DNA of 64,000 nt from positions 848,722 to 912,721 of the forward strand of contig NZ_KB849558.1 in NCBI RefSeq assembly GCF_000368585.1. The letters are read 5' to 3'. The notes beneath the pieces are model-generated. The model did no database searches. It was not told the origin of the DNA and was given only the letters and a program-made list of their open reading frames with translations. Positions 31,352-41,033 of this stretch are shown piece after piece. The translations under genes and the position numbers were made by a program. The stretch comes from Acinetobacter venetianus RAG-1 = CIP 110063 (lineage in GTDB: Bacteria; Pseudomonadota; Gammaproteobacteria; Pseudomonadales; Moraxellaceae). Each line of letters starts with the position of its first letter. Position 1 is the first letter of the stretch.

Positions 31352-32626
31352 TTAACCTGGGAAAATACCGCGTTCTTTACGTGCTTTTAAAATACGCTCA
31401 CAAGCCAAGATGTAGGCTGCTGTACGCAAGCTGCATTCTTTCTGTGCTGCGGTATTCCAAACATCCGCAATGGCTTGGATCATCAACTTATCGAGACGTT
31501 CGTTGATTTCGTCTTCGCTCCAGAAGTAGCTCGCCATATCTTGAACCCATTCAAAATAACTTACAGTCACACCACCAGCGTTACAGATCACGTCAGGTAC
31601 AACCGTAATGTCACGGCTTACGAAAACATCATCAGCTTCTGGATAAGTTGGACCATTTGCACCTTCAAGTACGATTTTCGCTTTTAGGTTTTTCGCACGC
31701 TCAACTGTAATCTGACCTTCCAATGCTGCTGGGATGAGGATATCCATGTCGATCGTCCAGAACTCTTCGTCTGAAATAACCGTTGCATCTTCAAAGCCCA
31801 TTACACCGCCGTGTTCAGCAACATATTTTTGTAATGCTTTAACGTTAAGACCTTCAGCATTAAAGATTGTGCCCGTATGGTCTTGCACAGCTACGATCTT
31901 TGCGCCAGCATGGTTAAACAGGTATGCAGCTTCATTACCAACGTTACCAAAACCTTGAACAGCAACTTTACTGCCCTCAACTGGTAATTTGATGCGTTCT
32001 GCAACTTGCATACCTGTCACAAATACACCGCGACCCGTAGCACGTACACGACCAAGTGAACCACCGAGATGAACAGGTTTACCAGTTACAACACCAGTTA
32101 CGGTATGACCTTTGATGCTTGAATAAGTGTCCATCATCCAGCCCATGATGTTTGGATTTGTACCAACATCTGGCGCAGGAATATCAATTTGTGGGCCAAT
32201 GATTGAACTGATTTCACTGGTGAAACGACGTGTCAAACGTTCTAATTCACGCGGCGAAAGTTCTTTAGGATTTACGCGAATACCACCTTTAGCACCGCCA
32301 AAAGGTAGATTCAGAACAGCAGTTTTAATCGTCATCCAAGCTGACAAAGCCATCACTTCATTGAGTTCAACATCTTGGTGATAGCGAATACCGCCTTTAC
32401 CTGGACCACGTGATAGGTTGTGTTGAACACGGTATCCTTCAAAGTGGCGAATTGTTCCGTCGTCCATAACAATTGGTACATCGACGATCAATGTACGCTT
32501 TGGACTTTTTAAAGTATTAACAAAATTGCCTAGATCAGCATCTAAATATGGTGTCACTCGATCAATTTGAGTGAGATATGTTTGCCAAGCACCATTATTT
32601 TGAGCCGCATATGATAAAGACATCAT
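31352..32626 (-). CDS. glutamate dehydrogenase (Glu/Leu/Phe/Val dehydrogenase family)
   Basis: This 424-residue hexameric-type dehydrogenase deaminates glutamate to 2-oxoglutarate and ammonia. It has the substrate-site lysine in [13 protein letters not shown] (about 105-117), the active-site Asp region [17 protein letters not shown] and the Rossmann motif [14 protein letters not shown]. The acidic residue ending beta-2 is not obvious, so the NAD/NADP choice is left open. The size matches the catabolic GudB-type enzymes. It lies 75 bases upstream of astC on the same strand, which fits a role in using the glutamate made by the AST pathway. Confidence 0.9.
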   Translation of the reverse strand: MMSLSYAAQNNGAWQTYLTQIDRVTPYLDADLGNFVNTLKSPKRTLIVDVPIVMDDGTIRHFEGYRVQHNLSRGPGKGGIRYHQDVELNEVMALSAWMTIKTAVLNLPFGGAKGGIRVNPKELSPRELERLTRRFTSEISSIIGPQIDIPAPDVGTNPNIMGWMMDTYSSIKGHTVTGVVTGKPVHLGGSLGRVRATGRGVFVTGMQVAERIKLPVEGSKVAVQGFGNVGNEAAYLFNHAGAKIVAVQDHTGTIFNAEGLNVKALQKYVAEHGGVMGFEDATVISDEEFWTIDMDILIPAALEGQITVERAKNLKAKIVLEGANGPTYPEADDVFVSRDITVVPDVICNAGGVTVSYFEWVQDMASYFWSEDEINERLDKLMIQAIADVWNTAAQKECSLRTAAYILACERILKARKERGIFPG

Positions 32627-32847
32627 CTATTCCTTAATTAATCAATTGTCCCTGTTTCTTATAGATTCCCTTTTCAGGGCTGCTATCTACCCCGCCATCC
32701 ATAGGTACATTTCGCATCATTTACTTGAGTTAAAATGTTTGGGGCTTTGTATGGACACTATTATTAAGAATCAAAATGATTCACAAAATTCTTTATTATG
32801 ATTAAAATGAATTAATTTTTATCAATTTGCTAATAGTAAGTATCAAA

Positions 32848-33270
32848 ATGAACAATGTTGATCATATAATATTAGGATTACTCAAAGACAATGCACGGAT
32901 GTCAATAACAGACTTGGCAGCAAAAGCTAAAGTGTCTCGAGCGACTGTCCAAAAGCGAATTGAGTACATGGAATCTACAGGGACTATCACGGGTTATACG
33001 GTACGTTTTCGTCCAAACGCTGAGAAAAATATTATCCGCGCATGGATGAATATCATGGTTGAAGGCACAAAAGCTCAGGCCGTAATCCGCCAGCTCCGTC
33101 TTGAAACAGCGGTTGAGCGACTTCATACAACGAATGGTAAGTGGGATATTTTGGTCGAGTTACAGTCTGATAGTTTAGAAAATTTCGACAAGGCTCTTGA
33201 ACGCATCCGCAATATTTCAGGGATTTATAATAGTGAAACCAGCATTTTGCTTTCGACTTATAAAACTTAA
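32848..33270 (+). CDS. Lrp/AsnC-family transcriptional regulator
   Basis: This 140-residue feast/famine regulator has a helix-turn-helix at about 4-50 (ILGLLKDNARMSITDLAAKA, then VSRATVQKRIEYME) and a C-terminal RAM domain (AWMNIMVEG, GKWDILVELQSDSLENFDKALERI). A TTG at 32827 would add seven residues. The ATG at 32848 is preferred because it matches family N-termini. The gene is divergent from glutamate dehydrogenase and the ast operon across 221 bases, so it most likely controls them in response to arginine, glutamate or another amino acid. This is inferred from position. Confidence 0.87.
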   Translation: MNNVDHIILGLLKDNARMSITDLAAKAKVSRATVQKRIEYMESTGTITGYTVRFRPNAEKNIIRAWMNIMVEGTKAQAVIRQLRLETAVERLHTTNGKWDILVELQSDSLENFDKALERIRNISGIYNSETSILLSTYKT

Positions 33271-33299
33271 AAAATTCATGTGATTTAATTATTATGATT

Positions 33300-33342
33300 A
33301 AATTCCTCAGAGTTTTTGAGTTTGCTTTGAGGAATTTTATTT
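33300..33342 (+). terminator. terminator between the Lrp gene and the GNAT-like gene
   Basis: AAATTCCTCA and TGAGGAATTT pair around an 18-base loop, with TTATTT after it. It lies between convergent genes and probably serves the Lrp gene. Confidence 0.55.
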
Positions 33343-33352
33343 AACGTTCAAA

Positions 33353-34519
33353 CTAAATTCGCCCAACTTCAAAGTATGGAATTAAATTTTGATCAAAATT
33401 AGGGCGAGGATCTCCTTCAAAACTGATAAATCCGTGCATTCCTGTTAAACGTTCACCTTTATAAAATTTATTCAGTTGATGACGCGGATCTTTATGCGAT
33501 AACGTGAAACTAATTACTCCTATACCTAAAGCCTTAGATTTTTGATGTGCATCTTTCAGCATTTGATGATGTAAATGAAGTTTGTTGGGGTTACATAGCA
33601 AAGTATGTAAAACATGATATTTCAGAGAATCCCCTAGTTTTGGTAATGGCATCATCTTGGTCATTCGCGTAGACAAGTTATAAATCGGTCTAAAAAAACC
33701 GATCAGTGAACTGTAGTGCAAAATCTTGGTCTGTTTGACTGAGTGTTGATCCCATAAACCAAACATTCCAACTAATTTATCATTTTGAAAATAGAGTTGA
33801 AAATCTGACAATTTGATTCCTGAAAAATAGGTATGATCTTCTGCTAACTCATTGAAATTGTATGCTGGAATAAAATTATAGTAAGCTGACATTTCTGCAA
33901 TAAAATTATTCATTTGCTGAATATGTTCGACTTGCGCAGTGCATGAGTGAAGTTGATTTGAAGCTTGTTCTCGGTTGTTCTTATTTAAAAATGAACTGAC
34001 ATTCTTTGTGTTGCCTAAATCGGTCAATGTCAGCGTTTCAATTAATCCTTCATCATAATAATCTGGCATACCTGTTTTTGAGGTTTGCATGGCAGCGCGT
34101 GCTGCATGATTATCATCGAAAATAATCATTTGGCTGTAATTAGGTTCAAACATTGTTTGTCTAACATGCTCCCCTAAATTTTTTACGAGTGATTTACCGC
34201 GATAGTTAGGATCAACACGTAAATCACTGGCATAACGAAGGTTACTTATTTTTTGATTTACAAAACAAGGGCGATAACCATTGCTATAACAAGCCACTTT
34301 TTCCGATGTGGTGGTATCTTCGATCACAACATGCAATTTATTGCGGTACAAAATGTCAGATGCTTTAAAGTAACTGGGTTCACGCTGGAAACTAATTTGC
34401 ACGCCTTTGGTGGCCATTGGAACTGCTATTAATGCACGCAATGCTGCATCATCAGCATGTGTGGCTTCTCTAGTAACAAGGTTACTCTCAATCTTTTCCA
34501 CTGAATTATTATTGTTCAT
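33353..34519 (-). CDS. GNAT-like N-acyltransferase, last gene of the GH3/efflux operon
   Basis: This 388-residue protein has a recognisable GNAT half at the N-terminus (about 15-150). It opens with an acidic strand/helix start (TREATHADDAALRALI), and the acyl-CoA loop appears in LRVDPNYRGKSLVKNLGEHV (about 113-130). The C-terminal half has a second, weaker GNAT-like pattern (DKLVGMFGLWD, then a helical region and LGIGVISFTLSHKD), so it may be a tandem acyltransferase. It starts 2 bases after the tolC-like stop, which implies cotranscription and coupled translation. I do not recognise a named family. A role in acylating an amine or amino acid precursor of the exported product is inference. Confidence 0.65.
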   Translation of the reverse strand: MNNNNSVEKIESNLVTREATHADDAALRALIAVPMATKGVQISFQREPSYFKASDILYRNKLHVVIEDTTTSEKVACYSNGYRPCFVNQKISNLRYASDLRVDPNYRGKSLVKNLGEHVRQTMFEPNYSQMIIFDDNHAARAAMQTSKTGMPDYYDEGLIETLTLTDLGNTKNVSSFLNKNNREQASNQLHSCTAQVEHIQQMNNFIAEMSAYYNFIPAYNFNELAEDHTYFSGIKLSDFQLYFQNDKLVGMFGLWDQHSVKQTKILHYSSLIGFFRPIYNLSTRMTKMMPLPKLGDSLKYHVLHTLLCNPNKLHLHHQMLKDAHQKSKALGIGVISFTLSHKDPRHQLNKFYKGERLTGMHGFISFEGDPRPNFDQNLIPYFEVGRI

Positions 34520-34521
34520 TT

Positions 34522-35847
34522 TTAATTTACCTGTTGGTTTGCACTTGGTACGAGATCATTCAATCGTCCCATTTGATCTAATAGCTGATAAACAAACACA
34601 ATTTCATCTTGTTCATTGACTGTTTTTTGTGTTTGAACATCCAATAGCTTTTGTTCAGTGTTCAATAGATCAAAAGTAGTTTTTGTACCTAAATCGAATT
34701 CTTTACGGGTATATACAAATGCAATCGAAGCCGCATCAATCGCATTTTGAAGCGCATCTTTATTTTGACGGATTGTTTGTAGTTGAGCAAAAGTTGTACG
34801 TGTACGTTGATTTAAATCCAATTCAAGGGTTTTAATTTTTTGCTCGGCAAGGTCTATATCTGCTCGCGCTTTTTTGATGTTTGCCCGATTTAGACCATCA
34901 TCATATAGCGGAACATTCAGTTGTACGCCAACCATATAGTTATTACTTTCTGAACCGATATAACTTGCTTCATGTTGTTTACCTGCACGACTGGTAAGCA
35001 TCACCGTTGGCCACAACTCTCGCTTTGTTAAGGCAAATTGTTTTTCAGCTGCCTGTTTTTCATATTTTGCTTGCATTAACGCGGGATGAGTTTTTGTTTG
35101 CGATAAGATTTCATCTAAATTATTCGAAATTTGAGGTAAATGTGAGATAGGTACTAATTGCTCAGCACTAAGTCCTGTGACTTGATAAAACTGTGCTTCG
35201 CTAATGGTCAAATTTGACTGAGCTTGAGTGACATCAGCCTGCCCTTGTGCAACTTGAGCCAAAACTTGCGCCAAATCTGCACGTGTAATCATTCCTACGT
35301 CAAAACGTCGTTGTGATTCGTACAACGAACGCTGTAAGTTAGACATGGTTTTCTTTCTAAGCTCTAAAATTGCTTTTTTCTTTAGAACGTCGGTATATAC
35401 CATCACAGTATTTAAAATGGTTTCTGATCGTTGATCGGATAGACCTTGGGAACGTGCAGAAAGCTGGTTTTTCGCAACATCGATTCCTAAACGATGTCGA
35501 CCAGAAGTATAAACAGGATAGTCTAATTGCAACTGTAGACTTCTCCCTTTTCGATTACCCTCTGTTGGAAAGAACACATCGGAAGGCGTCTCTATCTTTT
35601 CGTAATCTAGTTGCCCTACTAAATTTACTTTCAGACCATCACGTTGCTTCGCTTGCTCAAGTGTTGCCGCAGACTGACCAACATTTAAGCGACTTAACTC
35701 CAACTGACTTTCATGCCTTAAACTCGCAGATAAAGCATCATCTAGCGTCATCGCATGAATGGGAAAGCAAATACTGAAAGCACCTAAACATAGAAAAGAC
35801 TGATATTTTAAAACAAGCTTTCTGAACACATTGATCCCTTTTTTCAT
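34522..35847 (-). CDS. TolC-family outer membrane efflux protein
   Basis: This 441-residue outer membrane factor has a signal peptide (1-32, ending PIHAMT), then two repeats of the OEP fold with long helices (LDDALSASLRHESQLELSRLN in part, ITRADLAQVLAQVAQGQADV in part) and beta segments (LQLQLDYPVYTSGRHR; VGVQLNVPLYDDG). It would form the trimeric exit duct for the EmrAB-like pump of the same operon. The start overlaps the GH3 stop by four bases (ATGA). A dedicated TolC inside the operon is uncommon, since many pumps borrow a shared TolC. Confidence 0.9.
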   Translation of the reverse strand: MKKGINVFRKLVLKYQSFLCLGAFSICFPIHAMTLDDALSASLRHESQLELSRLNVGQSAATLEQAKQRDGLKVNLVGQLDYEKIETPSDVFFPTEGNRKGRSLQLQLDYPVYTSGRHRLGIDVAKNQLSARSQGLSDQRSETILNTVMVYTDVLKKKAILELRKKTMSNLQRSLYESQRRFDVGMITRADLAQVLAQVAQGQADVTQAQSNLTISEAQFYQVTGLSAEQLVPISHLPQISNNLDEILSQTKTHPALMQAKYEKQAAEKQFALTKRELWPTVMLTSRAGKQHEASYIGSESNNYMVGVQLNVPLYDDGLNRANIKKARADIDLAEQKIKTLELDLNQRTRTTFAQLQTIRQNKDALQNAIDAASIAFVYTRKEFDLGTKTTFDLLNTEQKLLDVQTQKTVNEQDEIVFVYQLLDQMGRLNDLVPSANQQVN

Positions 35848-37430
35848 AGCTGTTCCAAACTATTCAAACTGACTTTTTTTAAAGGCTCTGGCTTTATGTT
35901 CCCTTCAATAATGCCATCAAACATGACTAGTTTTTTATAAGCATTCCAACCGTTATTTGCTTGTCTAATTTGTGGTTGATCAAGCTGTCCAAGGTTACGC
36001 GCAAGTTCGTAATGAAAGTTTTCCCGTAACAACTCATCGATATATGAACTATCAATTGAGTGGTGAATGTCTCCCTCAAATAGCACACAATAAAAAGGTT
36101 TAACTTGTTGTTCTGTATCAATTGCCAGTAACGAAATTGCTTTAGATTCAGTCTGGTTAAGTTGAGATAACAACTGTTGCGCAGTTTCAGGTGCTAACTT
36201 TTCACCAACGAGGTCTACGCCAAAACGACGGCCTTGGAACTCAAAACACGGAATTTGCTCTAAGAAATCTGTTACGCGTAGACAATCATCTAAGCAGTAA
36301 CGAAGTAAACCATTGCCTGAGGTAATGATAGGACTAACAACATCTCCTTTTTTCAGCTTCCATGAAGGAATGATCTGCCCCTGTTTTTCACCTTCGAGAT
36401 ATTCAAACTCATAGAAATGACTTTGATAAGCAAGTGGATAGTGTTGATCATAAGGGATGGTTACTACACCTTCAGTTGCCCATAAGCCCTTACCTTCAAA
36501 CTGAACATGCGGCAAACGTTGTTGTAATTTATTTGCCCATGCTTTTGATCCAGCCGTATCCCAGCTAGAAACCAAACTTAATTTTGGCCAAAGCTTTTTG
36601 AAATCAATCTCATGTCCATTTGAACTGTTGATGAGACAATCTGCACTTTTTGGGCAATGTGGCGCATCGACTTGCTTAAGAGAAAGCTGTCTTATTCCCC
36701 ATGTTCCTCGTTGTAATACTTCGGCAACTTCCTGTTGCATCACTTCTAAACGGTCTAGTAATTGCAAAGCGAAGGTTGGACTCCAAACCGAAATCATGGC
36801 TAGATTACGGTTGGCAACTAAATAACAAATAGTTGCAAACAGCGCATCATCTGCATTTGCTGCAAAGGCGATATTGCTAGGAACAGCTTGTGTAAATTTA
36901 GATAAAACACGTTTGCCTATACCCAATAACGCACTATCATCATTTAGATTTTTATCTTTCAGTACTTCCCTTTGACTCTCAGGTAACCATGAGACTGACC
37001 AATAATGCGTTCCAGACTGTAGCTCAGGGCATTTGCGATACAGACTTGCCAGCCAAGGTGCGATGGCATGATCAAGTTCATCTAAAAACTGCTTGGTGTA
37101 TGGAATAAATTTTATTTGCTCGCTTGAGCCGCTGGTTGGCTGAAAGCGTACAAGTTTGCTACTGGAAAGTGCTAGTTTCTGATCACGATACAAATTGATT
37201 TCTTCTCTCCAAGCCGCATATCGCGTTGATGGAAAGGCTTGTACAAATTGCTCGTAGTCTTGAACACCTTTACTGTTTGCTAAGCTTGATGTTGCTAAAA
37301 TTGCACCTAGAATTTCTCTTTGAGTTACTTCCAAAGCAGAAAAACGCTTTTTAAATTTTCGATCAGAACTATCACACCATTGCTTTAAAATAATATGTGA
37401 TCCAGATGTTAGCCAGTCGACATATTTCAT
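35844..37430 (-). CDS. GH3-family acyl-adenylate/amido synthetase
   Basis: This 528-residue member of the GH3 superfamily is named after plant enzymes that link jasmonate, auxin or benzoates to amino acids through an acyl-AMP. The three nucleotide motifs are visible: motif 1 FQPTSGSSEQIKFIPYT (about 96-112), motif 2 GLWATEGVVTIPY (about 315-327) and motif 3 GLLRYCLDDCLRVTDF (about 374-389). GRRFGVDLVGEKL follows, matching the GH3 C-terminal domain hinge. Bacterial GH3 proteins are mostly uncharacterised. It overlaps both neighbours by four bases, inside an operon with a complete tripartite pump and two GNAT-like proteins. I infer that it condenses an acyl or aryl acid with an amine to make a secreted compound; acid and amine are unknown. 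Confidence 0.85.
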   Translation of the reverse strand: MKYVDWLTSGSHIILKQWCDSSDRKFKKRFSALEVTQREILGAILATSSLANSKGVQDYEQFVQAFPSTRYAAWREEINLYRDQKLALSSSKLVRFQPTSGSSEQIKFIPYTKQFLDELDHAIAPWLASLYRKCPELQSGTHYWSVSWLPESQREVLKDKNLNDDSALLGIGKRVLSKFTQAVPSNIAFAANADDALFATICYLVANRNLAMISVWSPTFALQLLDRLEVMQQEVAEVLQRGTWGIRQLSLKQVDAPHCPKSADCLINSSNGHEIDFKKLWPKLSLVSSWDTAGSKAWANKLQQRLPHVQFEGKGLWATEGVVTIPYDQHYPLAYQSHFYEFEYLEGEKQGQIIPSWKLKKGDVVSPIITSGNGLLRYCLDDCLRVTDFLEQIPCFEFQGRRFGVDLVGEKLAPETAQQLLSQLNQTESKAISLLAIDTEQQVKPFYCVLFEGDIHHSIDSSYIDELLRENFHYELARNLGQLDQPQIRQANNGWNAYKKLVMFDGIIEGNIKPEPLKKVSLNSLEQL

Positions 37431-38248
37431 TGTAAGACTCCTTGGCGATGTGCTTGTTGATTAACAATCGCTTCGTACTTACCTTTACTCACAGGTTTTC
37501 TCATCAGCTTTACAGGAAAACGAGCGAGATCTTTCCAGCCTAATCGTCCGATACAAGGGAGTTCTGTACCCGTTACCCATGTTGGATTCTTTTGCTCAAA
37601 GAAATGAATATTAGGATTTTTGACACGCATTTCTTCAGTGATCGGAGCAACCTCTCCTTTCAATGGCTGGTAGTCATCACCAAAGTTCAATAAGCCAATG
37701 TCTTTGTCGTAATATTCTCCAAAGAAGTTCTCACAGTAATGTTCGATCACGGTAGATAAATGCTGGTTTTCATCTTTGATATTTGGGTAATAAACATAGT
37801 AATTATTTGCCAATAACAAATAGGTTTTATAGCCCTTAGAAATAAGTAGCCAATACAACTCATTAAATGGATATTTCACTCGAAGCTTAATCATCAGTTT
37901 TAGCATCGAGCTTTGTAGTGTACGCGTTCCCCAATATGCTTTTAGAATGACCGTGTCACCACTAAATAAGACGGTATAGTCTTTTCCATTTAAATAAAAA
38001 TGTTGTACAGCAACAGTAGAAAAACCAACGATTTCATCTGTTTCTGAGTTGAAAATTAAAATTGCTCCGCTTTTCTTTTTAAAATCATCCGCAAAAATTG
38101 AAAATTTTGTATTCTCATAATATTGCTCATAAATAGAATACATTGCTTTCAATCGATCAATATCGATTTGCTCCTTTTCAATATACTGACCATAAGTTGT
38201 TTCCTTACTATTGAATATTGAAATTAGCTTGTACGTTGTATTAATCAT
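37427..38248 (-). CDS. GNAT-like protein of unknown function in the GH3/efflux operon, 273 aa
   Basis: No named family is recognised. The middle of this 273-residue protein has a GNAT-like pattern: a beta strand AILIFNSETDEIVGFSTVAV (about 61-80, given in part as ETDEIVGFSTV), then FSGDTVILKAYWGTRTLQSSMLK (about 93-115) where the acyl-CoA loop would be, and a strand with YWLLISKGYKTYLL. It has no signal peptide or membrane helix. The last bases overlap the GH3 start (ATGA), so the two proteins are probably made together and may act together. The codons are AT-rich and the N-terminus is lysine/tyrosine-rich. AGAGG precedes the ATG. Confidence 0.6.
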   Translation of the reverse strand: MINTTYKLISIFNSKETTYGQYIEKEQIDIDRLKAMYSIYEQYYENTKFSIFADDFKKKSGAILIFNSETDEIVGFSTVAVQHFYLNGKDYTVLFSGDTVILKAYWGTRTLQSSMLKLMIKLRVKYPFNELYWLLISKGYKTYLLLANNYYVYYPNIKDENQHLSTVIEHYCENFFGEYYDKDIGLLNFGDDYQPLKGEVAPITEEMRVKNPNIHFFEQKNPTWVTGTELPCIGRLGWKDLARFPVKLMRKPVSKGKYEAIVNQQAHRQGVLQ

Positions 38249-38398
38249 GACTCTAACCTCTAATTTTAGACATGAGTTAGCCTCTATCTCATATGAAATA
38301 TTTAAAACTCATATAACCGTTATTTTTATAAAGGCAGTATTTGTATAATTACGCCTTTTTGATTTTTCATTTTTTGAAAATTACCCTCTAACTAAACG

Positions 38399-39946
38399 CT
38401 ACATATCCATCTTTTTCCCCCTATCCATAAAGAATGTTAAGAATGCAGTAACGAACATAATGATTGAGAGCATGCGCAATAAATCATTAAAACTGGACGT
38501 TAATGCTTGATAATGAATATCTCGATAAATAATGCTGAGCGCGATCTGTTGAGCATTGGCCCCGATTTCTTGATACTGCGCTGTGAGCTGATCTAAACGT
38601 TCAATGAAAAGCCAATTCTGTGGCGTCATGTACTGATTCAATTGAGTCACATGCAAAGCGGTTAACCAGTCGAGTGATGAGTTAATCAGAGCTAATCCCA
38701 CTGCACCGCCGATATTTCGCATGAGATTATAAATACCGCTGGCATCCGCTACTTTACTCAGTGGTAAGGTGCTCATTGCAAGATGGGAGACAACGATCAA
38801 ACAGATCATGAGTCCAATACCACGATAAATTTGTGGCCAAAACATAAAGTCATAATCGCTATGAATACTTAGGTGTGAGTTCAGCCAAACGCCAAATCCC
38901 GCTAGAATCATGCCGACAAAAACTGTTTTTCGAGTATCAAAATTTGGAATAAGCCAAGCCAAAAATGGCGCAAAGCAAAACATTACAACGCCAGTCACCA
39001 TCATAATGTGACCGATCTGACTACTATTCATTTCACGGACTTGCCCAAGGAAAACAGGGATCATATAACCCAATCCGTACAGTGCCATGCCGATCACAAA
39101 GGTGGTGATAGAACTCAAGGTAAAGTTTTTGTTTTTAAATACACTTAAATCGAGTAATGGCTTGGGTTGCGTAAAACTTCGAGAAAAGAAGATCAAACCA
39201 CCAACAACGCAGATGATGAACGCATTTCTTACGCCTGAATCAGCAAACCAATCATGTCGCGCACCTTCATCAAGGAAATACTCTAAACCGCCTAAGAACA
39301 TCGCCATGCCAATTAAGCTAAGCCAGTCCATCGTTCTAATCAGTGAGTAATTCGCACGATCAATATTTGGCCCTGAATATATAATGGTTGCAATGATGAT
39401 TCCCGGCACGATGTTGATCAAAAACATCCAGTGCCATGAAAAGTTATTAGTGAGCCATCCACCAATCGTCGGGCCAATCGCAGGTCCAAGGGTACTGATC
39501 ATCCCAAATAACACCAAAGGCAAAGAGCGTTTAGCTTCAGGAAATAAAATATAAAGCGCGGTCATCGACGTTGGAATCATACCGCCGCCCATAAAACCTT
39601 GAATGGCACGAAAGACCAATAAGCTTTCTAAATTCCATGCCAACGCACAAAGTAATGAGCTGATGGTAAATCCGATCGCACACAAGGTGTAATAAACCCG
39701 TGTAGATAGGACGCGACATACAATGCTAGACATTGGAATTGCAATAATTTCAGCGACTAAATAGACCGTTTGTACCCATGTCACTTCATAGCGACTTGCA
39801 CTCATTCCTGCTTGAACTTCATTCAAAGAACTGGCAACAATTTGGATATCTAAAATCGCCATGAAGTTGCCAAAGATCATTGCGATGAAGATGACCCAAG
39901 CTGTTTTTGGTGCAAACTTCCACTCACCGTCAAAATGCTTATCCAT
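38399..39946 (-). CDS. MFS drug exporter, DHA2 (EmrB/QacA) family
   Basis: This 515-residue inner membrane proton antiporter with 14 predicted helices has the DHA2 motifs NFMAILDIQIVASSL in helix 1, RAIQGFMGGGMIPTSM, and the motif C-like LGPAIGPTIGGWL (about 151-163). It is the transporter of a three-part pump with the HlyD-like protein 25 bases upstream and the TolC-like protein further down. The 150 bases after it, before the next gene, include a weak AAAGGC/GCCTTT hairpin that may only partly stop transcription. The pumped compound is probably the product of the downstream enzymes. Confidence 0.88.
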   Translation of the reverse strand: MDKHFDGEWKFAPKTAWVIFIAMIFGNFMAILDIQIVASSLNEVQAGMSASRYEVTWVQTVYLVAEIIAIPMSSIVCRVLSTRVYYTLCAIGFTISSLLCALAWNLESLLVFRAIQGFMGGGMIPTSMTALYILFPEAKRSLPLVLFGMISTLGPAIGPTIGGWLTNNFSWHWMFLINIVPGIIIATIIYSGPNIDRANYSLIRTMDWLSLIGMAMFLGGLEYFLDEGARHDWFADSGVRNAFIICVVGGLIFFSRSFTQPKPLLDLSVFKNKNFTLSSITTFVIGMALYGLGYMIPVFLGQVREMNSSQIGHIMMVTGVVMFCFAPFLAWLIPNFDTRKTVFVGMILAGFGVWLNSHLSIHSDYDFMFWPQIYRGIGLMICLIVVSHLAMSTLPLSKVADASGIYNLMRNIGGAVGLALINSSLDWLTALHVTQLNQYMTPQNWLFIERLDQLTAQYQEIGANAQQIALSIIYRDIHYQALTSSFNDLLRMLSIIMFVTAFLTFFMDRGKKMDM

Positions 39947-39971
39947 TATTTTCTGCCTAGAATTTTTATTA

Positions 39972-41033
39972 TTAGGTTTTTAAATCGACGGTTGCATTAA
40001 CCGACATTCCAGGTTTTATAAGATCGATATGTGGACTTGAATCTATGGCAATTCGGACAGGGATTCGCTGGACAACTTTATTGAAGTTTCCTGTTGCATT
40101 ATCAGGTGGCATCATTGAAAACGTTGCACCTGATGCTGGTGAAAAACTCTCAATCTTGCCTGTGTATGTGAGGCTCGGATAAGCATCAATTTTTAACTTA
40201 ACTTTCTGCCCAATATGCATTTTTTCAATCTGGGTTTCTTTGAAGTTCGCTTCTACATACAAACTCCCCTCAGGAATGATTGCCATTAGACGTGTTTGAG
40301 GTGAAACTCGTGATCCTTTCTGAATTGCAAGGCTGCCTACTTTTCCAGATACAGGACTGATTACTTTAGAGGAATCTAAATCGATACGATAAAGATCTAA
40401 TGTGGCATTTGCGCTTTGAATATCTGCTAATAACTGTGCTCTACCTGCCTGCAAACTTCCTAACTGAGCTTCAGCAGAATTTACAGTTGCTTGAGCTTTG
40501 GTTAGTTGTGCTTGAGCTGATAAGTATTGAGACTGAATATTGTCAAAATTCTGTCGTGTAATCACACCATCTTTAAGTAAATCTTGGTAACGAGCATAAT
40601 CTTTCTTTAAGCGAGATAAGTCTGCTTGTGCAGCAATAACACCACTATTCGCTTCGCTAATTGTTGATTTAGCAGACCTTTCATTTTGTTGTTGAACATC
40701 AAGCGCTGCTTTTTTTAAGGTCACAACAGATTGTGCTTGATCATAACGAGCTTGATAATCACGATGGTCAAGTATCGCTAAGGCTTCACCTTTTTTTACC
40801 ACTTGGTTGTCTTGAATGATTAAATCAACAACTTCACCTGAGATCTTAGGCATCACCCAAGTGACATCAGCCTGAACATAAGCATTATCAGTAGATTGGT
40901 AAAATCTGTATACGAAGAAATAATACAAAATACCAATCAAGAGAAATAATAACAGTGCAGCAAACACAGCCCACGTTATTTTCTTTCGACCTTGGAAATC
41001 TGTATCAGTTTCAAGCTGAGCCACGTTATCCAT
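39972..41033 (-). CDS. HlyD/EmrA-family membrane fusion protein
   Basis: This periplasmic adaptor of 353 residues has one N-terminal membrane anchor (about 20-42) and a biotinyl-lipoyl half (YVQADVTWVMPKISGEV, about 53-69). A long alpha-hairpin rich in Ala and Gln follows (about 90-200), then the second lipoyl half (SPVSGKVGSLAIQKG) and beta-barrel (EANFKETQIEKMHIGQKVKLKIDAYP, in part NFKETQIEKM). It links the EmrB-like exporter to the TolC-like channel. It is the first gene of the six-gene set, so the promoter lies in the long gap upstream. Confidence 0.88.
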   Translation of the reverse strand: MDNVAQLETDTDFQGRKKITWAVFAALLLFLLIGILYYFFVYRFYQSTDNAYVQADVTWVMPKISGEVVDLIIQDNQVVKKGEALAILDHRDYQARYDQAQSVVTLKKAALDVQQQNERSAKSTISEANSGVIAAQADLSRLKKDYARYQDLLKDGVITRQNFDNIQSQYLSAQAQLTKAQATVNSAEAQLGSLQAGRAQLLADIQSANATLDLYRIDLDSSKVISPVSGKVGSLAIQKGSRVSPQTRLMAIIPEGSLYVEANFKETQIEKMHIGQKVKLKIDAYPSLTYTGKIESFSPASGATFSMMPPDNATGNFNKVVQRIPVRIAIDSSPHIDLIKPGMSVNATVDLKT

